Position numbers and translations under genes: made by a program. 64,000 bases of DNA. Origin: Saccharum officinarum. Taxonomy: Eukaryota; Streptophyta; Magnoliopsida; Poales; Poaceae. The number at the start of each line of letters is the position of its first letter. Positions within the stretch are counted from its first letter, which is position 1. The notes under the pieces are model-generated. The model was not told the origin of the DNA and searched no databases. It was given only the letters and a program-made list of their open reading frames with translations. Below, one piece after another: positions 55,913 through 64,000 of the stretch. The stretch lies in NCBI GenBank assembly GCA_020631735.1, contig CM036167.1, positions 3,042,988-3,106,987 on the forward strand. The letters are read 5' to 3'.

Positions 55913-58900
55913 TAACACCCCGGGTGTTATAGTGCTAATTAATCTGCCATGTCATCATAATGCATTGCAAAGCATCTCTATTAGGTTAACATTGTTATGC
56001 ATCAACTAAAACAAGTTTACTTATCTAGGTTGAATGTGTTTCTCAGTGGTGTGCTCCGAACCCGAAAACCCTAATTTCGAATACCACCGCAAATACTTAG
56101 TCCATGCCCTGCGTAATTTGAGGTGTGCGACTGTGTTGCCCACTAGTGTCAAGTGTAGGGTATGAGCTCAAGTACAACATTTAAAATGAAGCTCCAAATT
56201 TGAGTTTGAATTGGAGTCCCAAAACTTGTCACGAGTTTTCCGATTCAAATTTAAATTCAAATCTGGGGAGAAATGTAAAAGAATTTTTAAAGCTAATTGG
56301 TCAACCAAGAGTGGCATTTGGTCAACCATGTCATGTTGGTCCAAATGATGCCCTTGGGTGAGGTTTTGATCACTAAGTAATCACCAATCAAAGTAGCAAC
56401 AAATTTCGATTTAAAATCCCTCCGAAAACCCTAAATTTCAAAACCCTGTTTTACCCCTTTTGAAATAATTCAAAATCTAAGCAAAATTTGGAAAAAAGTT
56501 CAAAACCAAGTTTGTAGAACTTTTCAAGGGCTACAACTTTGGTGTTTTGAGTTTTCAAAGTTTTAGTGTAAAATGTGGAGCAATTTTGAAAATAAACAAA
56601 TTTCAAATTTAATTCATTTTTGTCCCCAAACTAAGATTTCAAAATGGAGGCTGAATTTTAAAAAGTTTTGAACAGCAAAGTTGTAGGTCTGGTCAAGATA
56701 TACAACTTTGATGTTGGGAGATTTTGAAGTTTCAATATAAAATCAAAAGTAATTTCTAAATTACCAAATCTGAAAAATATGTCCCCTTTTGAGTTTAAAT
56801 TCAAATTTCAAAATCCAGGGAGAATTTGAAAAAGTGTTCAATACAAAACTTGTAGAGCTTGAAATTCTGAAGATTTCATAGATTGGAAGTTTTTCAAGTT
56901 ATTACATGAATTTGAGAGTAATTTGAGAAAACAGTTTGAAAATTCAAAGTTTGGGGGGGTGAAGCTACAGTGACCGGCCAATCACCGCCGACCACCGCAC
57001 GGTATGGGCGCCGGCGAGACGCCGGGCGGCTTCGGCCGGCTTCCAGGCGAGTCCTCGATCGCCAGCGCGACGTCGCGCGTCTTCCAGCACAGTCACCGCC
57101 ACCGTTCCCCATATATACGTCGAGCTCACAGTGGCGATTTTCATTTTCCCTGTTTTCGCCACCGCCGCCACCGCAGCTCCGCCGCTCGTCGCTGCCGCCG
57201 TCGAGCCACCTCCAGCCACGCCAGTCGCACCAACAGCATCGCCGCATCCTCGCGCACCTCGTGAACCACCCGAGCGAGCTTAACTCCGCCTAGATCACCA
57301 CAGCCGCCGCTCCCGTGCCCAACTCCGGTCGGAGCACCGCCATCGTCGCCTTCCCGTGGCCAGGCCACTCCGGCTTCTCTCCGTCCTCCCGAGACCGCCA
57401 TCGTCACCGCTGTGAGCTCCTGATCGTTTTCCTCGCACTAATTTAACCGCTACCGTGTTGTACCTCGAGTCGCCGGTCACCGTGGTTGTCGAGCCGCCAC
57501 CGTCGTCGGTGAGCTATCGCCGGAGCTCGAGACGAGCTGCAAGTTAGCAAAACGGGTTCGCTAGGTCGCGTAGAGGCTGTCGGATCGCTCGGTTGGTCGA
57601 CCGAGGCTTCAGTCATCGGCCGGTCACCGCGGGCGAGCGCGCGGGCACGCGGGAGCGAGCGGGCGAGCGGGAGGAGGAAGATGACAGGTGGGGACGCGGT
57701 GTCAGCGAGAGAGAGAGAGCCAGCGCGCGGGGCAGGCCGCTGCTGGGCCGCGCGGCTGGGCCGGTCGCGAGCGCGAGCGCGAGCGCGCGCGAGCGGGCCG
57801 CTCGGCTGGGCCGGACCGGAGGGAAGAGGAGATCGGCCCGGTTCTGTGTTCGTTTTTGTTTTCTTTTTCAAATAAATGAATAGTGTTGCTATTTGTTTAT
57901 TTCATTAAAAATTGTGTAGAGTTCCAAAATTTATGAAAATTTTTGTGTAAGCTTCTCAATGTATAAACTATCTAGGAAAAATGTTAAATCATGAATTTGA
58001 ATACTTTGAGCAGTAGAATTAATTAGTTTCATTAAAGATTAAATGCAACTTCCAGTAATTTTAATAATTAATTTATTTATCCAAAAATTATGAAATTTAT
58101 TATAACACTGTTGTAATTCATTCTTAACCCATAGAAAAAGTTTGAGCTTGATTAGGTAAAATTTGATCAACTTCTAATTATGCCCTAATTATTAAATAGA
58201 AAATAAATATTAATTTGAGAACTTTAAAGTGTTGTGTGCCTTTTGATTGAGTGATGTCCTTAGATCACTACCCTTTTGTGATCTTTGGCACCTTAATTTC
58301 ATGATTGAGCTCGTTAGTAACTTGTTAGGTTAAAAGCTGGTATCGCTGGAATCGCCGCTTCTAGTTAGTAGGTTTTCTGTTTGCGACTGTACCGTGAAGA
58401 AAAGTTGTACTCAAATCGTAACCGTGGCATGTTATCATCAAGCATCATGTTTATCATCGAACATCATGTTAAAGCATGTTATGTATTCGTGTAGTCTCCA
58501 CTTTCGAGGAAGCCGAAGTCGTCGATCAAGCTTCCGGAGAAGAGCGATCGTCGGTGGGTTCCGGACCAGGGGGTGAAGTCCTCGAGTCTGAGTCGGTCGT
58601 CGTGTTTGAGCAAGGCAAGCCCCGGTGCATTTAAACCCTACCTTGAGTTTTACAAATGTTTTATTATTTATATTATGGTTGACTGCATTAAGTAATTAGG
58701 AGTTGAGTGATAACCTAATTGCTGCATTATCATCCTTGATTATTGTGATATCAACCTTGATACCTGATTTACAGAAAATGCGTAGTATGCTTCGCTATGC
58801 TTAGAAGTTAAGCTTTTAAATGAATGTTTACATAGCCATGACGGCATATCGAATGAATATTGAAATATGTGAATGAACTTGTAAGATCGGGCGGGTGGTT

Positions 58901-60009
58901 TGGCCACTGCTAACATGCATTGGGAAAGGAGTCCCACTGTATTGTTTCCGCCTTATCAGTTAAGGACCGTACGTTGTTGGCCCTCGCGTCATGGAGTTTT
59001 TATTAGTACTAGCCATGTGCCCATGTCGGGTAAGCCTTACTTTGGTTAGTCCATTACGAGAACGTCTAACCTCGCACTGGGAGTGGAGAGATGGCGAGAG
59101 TAACGTGTACCCTCGGGGCTAGAATCGGGCCGGGTTCGAGGAGTACTGTGCTCTCGGGTGGCGATGGACACGTTCTGGTTTTGGGAAAACCCGAGTAAGA
59201 GTTGATATATGCAAGATTCAGTTCTACATATGTCGTGTGGTTAGGAATCCCCAGCTGGGTAAATGAAGCGGTTCGAATCGTCGTTACTCCACGAGAAAGG
59301 AGTCTTGGCCTTGCACCAACATCGTAGTTAAGAACTGGAATTGAAAGAAAGAATGAGAAAGGTTTTGATGATAATTACTTTGATCTAGATTAGGATCACC
59401 TAGAATTGGTTAATGAACCATCAATGGTAAAAGTAAAATGTTGAAGATAAGGACTTACTTTAATAAGCTTTTCTGCAAAAAGAAAATTTGATTCTTGATT
59501 ACCCGTACCTTGATTCCCTAAAGCTAGCATGCCCTTGGAGTCTTTGTCTTAGTCGGGTAAGTCTTGTTGAGTACTCTCGTACTCAGGGTTTGTTAACCCT
59601 TGTTGCAGGTGCGGTTCATGAACAAGTCTGCTTCGAGCCTTGTTGCATGACCGTCGTGGTTGAAGACAGTGACGACGAGTAGATTGTGTGGCCTTTGGGC
59701 AAGGCATCTCGCTTGTGTGTTGTAATAAAGTTACTACCGATACTTCTCTACTACTGGTTTGTAATAATGTTACCTAAGGTTTTAAGTTTGAAAACTGGTT
59801 TGTAACCTAAGTTATTGTAAGACTTCCGCTACTTTACTCTGTTGAATATTTTGAATAAACTGTTGTAATATTGCAATACTCCTGTGATTGGATCCTGTTC
59901 GGAGGAAAGCAGGCCTTTTAAGTTATGGTGAACATAAGTACGACTGTCAGAGGTCATTATGACAATGACGTGTGCTTGTGGGCCATCATAATTAGGAGGT
60001 TCTGTGACA
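55911..60009 (+). repeat. 5' LTR of the gypsy element
   Basis: TGTAACACCCCGGGTGTTAT ... GTTCTGTGACA, 4099 bp, ends TGT/ACA. AT-rich first kilobase with repeats of CAAATTTCAAAAT and ACTTTGATGTT-type phrases; GC-rich block 56980-57830. Confidence 0.88.
57111..57118 (+). promoter_or_regulatory. TATA-like site in the gypsy LTR
   Basis: CCCCATATATACG within the GC-rich block; the best candidate for the LTR promoter, giving a U3 of about 1.2 kb. Confidence 0.45.
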
Positions 60010-60011
60010 GC

Positions 60012-60023
60012 TGGTACCAGAGC
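60012..60023 (+). other. Primer-binding site of the gypsy element
   Basis: TGGTACCAGAGC two bases after the LTR; initiator tRNA-Met type with one difference from the common TGGTATCAGAGC. Confidence 0.85.
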
Positions 60024-60392
60024 ATAATCACTCGGGTTATTGTAGTATTACCTTGTAAAACTTCAAAATGATTTGGGTCAACAAATTTAATACTGATATT
60101 TTGGGTCCAAACTGCTTTTGCTTCTCTTAATCCATTCTATAGTTTCCTTAGCTCATATTTGAAAGCTTCGTAGTGAAGTATCATGTATAGTGCCCTATGT
60201 TATAAAGATTGCATGTGTTACTTAAATCTTTCTGTTAGATCGTAAGTACGATGCATGCATCATGTTTAATTAACCTGCTTAAGTTACCTTCCCTTTTAAA
60301 GTGGTTTGGGTTAAGTAAGGTTCAATCCTATTCATGCTAACCTTCAGATCCCCCTATCTGTTCTCATCGTCCTAATTCTGTCTTGTTTTAGG

Positions 60393-60907
60393 ATGGCACG
60401 TGTGAAGACGACTCCTCGCAAGAAAACGGGTCCGCAAGGAGTGCGCGTCATCAGTTGGCCGCCAGAGTTGATGGAGCAAGCAGTAGCCGTAATCCGAACC
60501 CGGATTCGGAGTCAGAGGTTGCAAGGCTTACATCAGAAGTAGAGCGACTGAAGCGCAACATGCGTTTTTGGAAACAGTTCCAGAATGAGTCGCTGGAAAA
60601 GGAGACAGAAGCCAGGGCTCGTGTTCGTGAGTTGGAGCTTTATGTGACACACCTGGAGCAGTACAACACAGTCCTGCATGAGGAAGTTCATAGGCTAAAT
60701 GATCTGATGAATCCCAATCATCAGCCCCAGGCAGTAGAAGATGATGTCGGTGCCGTGGTTGTTCCTGATGGAGAGGACAATGAAGAAGATCCGGAAGAAG
60801 ATGAACCCATGATGGAAAGTGGGGATGATGCAAGTCATGTCACTGGTGCAAGTGCTCCAGAGAATGAGGAGGAAGTGATCGTGATCAGCGATGATGATGA
60901 GGAGTGA
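60393..60907 (+). pseudogene. Extra ORF before gag: histone H3-tail-like start plus coiled coil
   Basis: ATG at 60393 opens MARVKTTPRKKTGPQGV. A single-base frame break at about 60441-60446 separates it from the frame that continues ARHQLAARVDGASSS and runs to the stop at 60907 (about 150 codons). Seen: H3-tail-like residues before and after the break; a helix with heptads (VARLTSEVERLKRNMRFWKQ and onward to HEEVHRLNDLM); a highly acidic end (EDNEEDPEEDEPMME, VIVISDDDEE). It lies alone between primer-binding site and gag. Function unknown; see finding. The break may be real or an assembly error. Confidence 0.75.
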
Positions 60908-61098
60908 AGGGCCGACATGGATGGTTGTGTAATATAGTAGTCTTTCCTGCTTTCTAAGAACCTTAGTGGGTGGTTTCTTGCTTGCAAGCCAGTTTGTAAT
61001 GAAATATGTAAGATGAGTTTGTATGTGTATACAAGTTCTGTGCTAACTGCTTTTTAATTCAATAAGCAATAAAAATAAACATGGTTTGTGTACAACAG
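60908..61098 (+). other. Spacer between the extra ORF and gag
   Basis: AT-rich, with AATAAGCAATAAAAATAAAC near 61060, which could act as a polyadenylation signal. No ORF. Confidence 0.4.
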
Positions 61099-62418
61099 AT
61101 GGACGGTACTGGAACTTCCCAGGAAGGGGACCATAATCCGAATCCCCACCGTTTCCACCTACCTTGGCAGAAGCTATTGCCGCACTGGTTAATGCTACTA
61201 CCTGTTGGCTCAGAATCAGAATCAGAATGGGAATCAGGGTCGTCGAGGCCGTAACAATGGAGGGGAAACCACTTATGTGGATTTCACCGATACCCGTCCA
61301 CCAGTGTTCTCTAAGGCAGATGAACCGCTAGAGGCGGATGACTGGCTCCGTACTATGGAGCAGAAGTTTGAACTTTTACAGTGCACAGAGCACCAGAAGC
61401 CTGTGTTTGCAGCACAACAACTCAGAGGTGCCGCAGGGGCGTGGTGGGCGAATCTAGTCGCCGCACAGCCTGCTGGCCACCGTGTCACTTGGCAGGAGTT
61501 TCGTGAAGCCTTTAGAGCACATTATATCCCAGATGGTGTCATGGCATGAAGCTAGAGGAGTTTCTCTCACTGAAGCAAGGAAACCAGACAGTTCTACAAT
61601 ATGTGGGCAAATTTAATCATCTGTCCCAGTATGCAGCTGAATATGTGAATACCGATGCAAAGAAGAAGAGTTGTTTCATGAGAGGTTTGAGTACCAGAAT
61701 CCAGGAAGCATTAGTCACCTGCTATAATGCTACTTACCATGAGATAGTCAATGTGGCTATTGCGTCAGAAGAGAAGTCCCGACTGCACAAGGAGTCGAAG
61801 AAAAAGAAGCCAGTGTTTTCAAGTCCGTCTGGCGGCATTAAGAAACGCCAGAAGTTTGTTTATCACCCTCAGAACCATTTCCGCCCAACTTATCGTCCAC
61901 CGCAATACCAAGTTCAGCCGCAGACGTTTTTCCGTCCTGCCGCAACCCCGCAATTTTTACAGCAGCCGAATACCCCTGGTATTCGAAACCAGACTCCAGT
62001 AACCCATAACTTTCCCTGCTACAACTGTGGAAAGCCAGGCCACTTTTCCAAGGATTGCCCGTATCCAAGGCAGTACAATCCCAATTATCCCAGAGCTCCT
62101 GTACCACAACCGCAACAACTCCAGAGCAAGAATAATCTGAATGTTCAGAAGGGTAAGGGTGAGAAGAGGAAGACCGGACGTGTATTCTACACTCAAGCAA
62201 GTGCAATCCCAGAGGGAGAACCTGTTATGATGGGTATGTTCCCTGTTGCTAATCATCCAGCAGTACTGTTATTTGATTCAGGTGCATCGCATACATTCAT
62301 AAATCGCACCTTTGTTGTTAAGTATGACATTCCAATTATGGGAACACAAGAGGATTTCTTTATCCAGTCGCCCGGGGGACGACTGTGTACTAAGGAGATG
62401 GTACGTGACGTACTATAG
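61099..62418 (+). pseudogene. gag: Gypsy gag and protease, frameshifted
   Basis: ATG at 61099 (MDGTGTSQEGDHNPN) loses frame within 30 codons; the gag body is open at 61205-61549 (ADDWLRTMEQKFELLQC, AAGAWWANL, WQEFREAFRAHYIP) and, after a further break near 61546, at 61546-62418. Zinc knuckle CYNCGKPGHFSKDC; protease active site LFDSGASHTFI. The protease ends at a stop after KEMVRDVL, earlier than expected. Confidence 0.9.
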
Positions 62419-63418
62419 AGTTAGGTGGGCATATATTCCCTACCTCAATGATAATATTACAGAAACAGGATATAGATGTAATCCTGGGTATGAATTGGAT
62501 GTACCAAAGAGGAGCCCTTATAGATGCACTGCACAGAACTATAAGGTTGAACCTGCAGATAATAAATCTCATCTTCTTATCCAACTTCCTATCCAAAGAG
62601 AACAGTTGAAAGGGTAGGTGCAACTTCAGTACAGGAGATTTGTGATATACCGGTAGTCTGTGAATTTCCAGACGTGTTTCCAGATGATCTACCAGGTCTG
62701 CCACCAGACAGAGATGTAGAGTTTGTGATTGAGTTAAAACCGGGTACTGCCCCAATATCCCGGAGAGCTTACAGAATGCCACCCAATGAATTAGCAGAAC
62801 TTAAGGATCAATTGCAAGAGTTACGTGACAAAGGTTTTATCAGACCCAGTTCCTCACCATGGGGATGTCCAGCTCTTTTTGTCAAGAAAGAAAGATCAGA
62901 CTTTAAGGATGTGTGTTGACTATCGACCGCTGAATGAAGTAACCATTAAGAATAAATATCCGTTGCCTCGCATTGATCTGCTCTTTGATCAGCTTGCGGG
63001 GGCAAAGGTATTTTCAAAGATCGATCTTCGATCAGGATACCATCAAATTAAGATTCGACCTGAAGATATTCCAAAGACTGCATTCACCACCAGATATGGA
63101 CTGTATGAGTACCTAGTTATGTCTTTTGGTCTCACTAATGCACCGGCACATTTCATGTATCTGATGAATTCAGTTTTCATGGCAGAACTTGACAAGTTTG
63201 GGTGTCTTTATTGATGATATTGGATACTCCAAAAGTGAAGAAGAGCATGTTGAGCATCTCAGAATTTGTTCTGACTCGTCTGAGAGATCATCAATTGTAT
63301 GCCAAGTTCAGTAAATGTGAGTTTTTGGTTAAAAGAAGTGCAATTCTTAGGACATGTGTTGTCAGCCGAAGGAGTAGCAGTAGATCCTGGCAAGGTGAAA
63401 GATATTTCTGAATTGGAA
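62419..63418 (+). pseudogene. pol: Gypsy reverse transcriptase, frameshifted and cut by the gap
   Basis: 62419-62610 is closed in all frames. Then [20 protein letters not shown] and [15 protein letters not shown] (to 62919), a frame change at about 62885, [32 protein letters not shown] and [16 protein letters not shown] (to 63214), then another break just before the active site, where FIDDI reads in a third frame at about 63208. It continues [18 protein letters not shown] until the Ns. RNase H and integrase are not visible. Confidence 0.9.
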
Positions 63419-63518
63419 NNNNNNNNNNNNNNNNNNNNNNNNNNNNNNNNNNNNNNNNNNNNNNNNNNNNNNNNNNNNNNNNNNNNNNNNNNNNNNNNNN
63501 NNNNNNNNNNNNNNNNNN
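63419..63518. other. Assembly gap (100 N)
   Basis: Exactly 100 N, a typical placeholder for a gap of unknown size. Confidence 0.99.
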
Positions 63519-64000
63519 TTCTTTTTGATTTTTATCATGTAAGGTGGTGCTCCGATTTTTTTTCCCTGCGTCATACAATAATGGATTTTCCCTGCTGTCA
63601 TAGTGATGGAAGGTGCACAGTTTTATGCCTATTATCTAAACAAAACAACAAAACAGTTGACTCGACTATCATTAGCTGAACTACGTATCAACTATGAAAT
63701 TTTAAACCAATAACTACATGAGAAGCAAAAACAGTAATTACTACAGGCAGTAGTGCGCACGAAGATGTGCTTCAATTTCTATTAGCACCAAGTCCATCGT
63801 TGATGATCGAACTGTACCTGAGTTTGTCAAACTTGGTGGCCCTTTCAGCGAACTTCGCTAACTAAGGTTCGCGAGGTACTTATCCATTACTGCCTACACA
63901 ACAGTAATAAAAAGTGAACCCATGAGCATTGCTCCTCCAATGTTCAAACTATGAGATGAAGATTTGATGAGATCATGCAAAGGAAATACTACTGTAGGTC
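63519..64000. other. Sequence beyond the gap, unidentified
   Basis: No gene or repeat recognised. It does not continue the reverse transcriptase in any frame, so the gap probably hides more than 100 bases or a mis-join. Confidence 0.5.

Larger units (their letters stand above)
55911..63418 (+). mobile_element. Ty3/gypsy retrotransposon with 4.1-kb LTR (runs into gap)
   Basis: LTR 55911-60009, primer-binding site from 60012, histone-tail-like ORF at 60393, gag from 61099, protease and RT to the N gap. The 5 bases before the LTR are GAAAG; the right flank is not in the window. Long LTR starting TGTAACACCC and this gag style suggest a Tekay/Del-like chromovirus, an inference, since integrase and chromodomain lie outside. 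Many single-base frame breaks. Confidence 0.88.

Noticed and set aside
63818..63861. Possible 44-base exon on the minus strand (peptide around KFAERATKFDKLR)
   Set aside because: Splice-like CTTAG and CAG|GTACAG flank it, but it is too short and no neighbouring exon is visible.

Overview
The window is nuclear DNA of a grass, most likely a panicoid of the Andropogoneae (sorghum, sugarcane or Miscanthus type). Evidence: GT-AG introns, GC-rich first exons, very dense grass-type MITEs, a SIRE/Opie-like copia element with 2.2-kb LTRs and a Ty3/gypsy element with a 4.1-kb LTR. The species is an inference. A 100-N assembly gap lies at 63419-63518.

Only two host genes look intact. (1) Formate-tetrahydrofolate ligase (10-formyl-THF synthetase), plus strand, five exons between 1927 and 8080, predicted 635 aa. 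(2) A class II homeodomain-leucine zipper transcription factor, minus strand, four exons between 19194 and 17783, predicted 355 aa, with two LxLxL motifs at the N-terminus and a CPSCE motif. They have no obvious functional link.

The rest is mostly transposable elements, often nested. A C-terminal hAT transposase fragment is at the left edge. Intron 2 of the ligase gene holds a Stowaway-like MITE split by a small non-autonomous copia-type element (3611-5572) whose two outer ends are both the U3 start of the LTR, in inverted orientation, flanked by a 5-bp duplication. Downstream of the gene is a 0.3-kb-arm inverted repeat with TAA arrays. From 8.1 to 22.8 kb there are many MITEs around the HD-Zip gene. 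From 22815 to 36812 there is a three-level nest: a short CACTA element, in it a solo copia LTR, in that a complete but frameshifted copia element on the minus strand. Each LTR element has a matching 5-bp duplication.

From 36.8 to 46 kb there is MITE-rich, gene-poor sequence. From 46.1 to 53.0 kb a diverged tandem duplication is visible; each copy serves as the empty site for insertions in the other. The second copy holds a 3.9-kb Mutator-like element with about 260-bp palindrome-rich terminal inverted repeats, two convergent genes for GRF-type zinc-finger proteins and a remnant resembling a MULE transposase N-terminus. From 53.9 kb there is a LINE-like ORF1 with two zinc knuckles, interrupted at 55911 by the gypsy element, which runs to the gap. 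Its first internal reading frame starts with a peptide strikingly like the histone H3 tail, followed by a coiled coil; then come broken gag, protease and reverse transcriptase.
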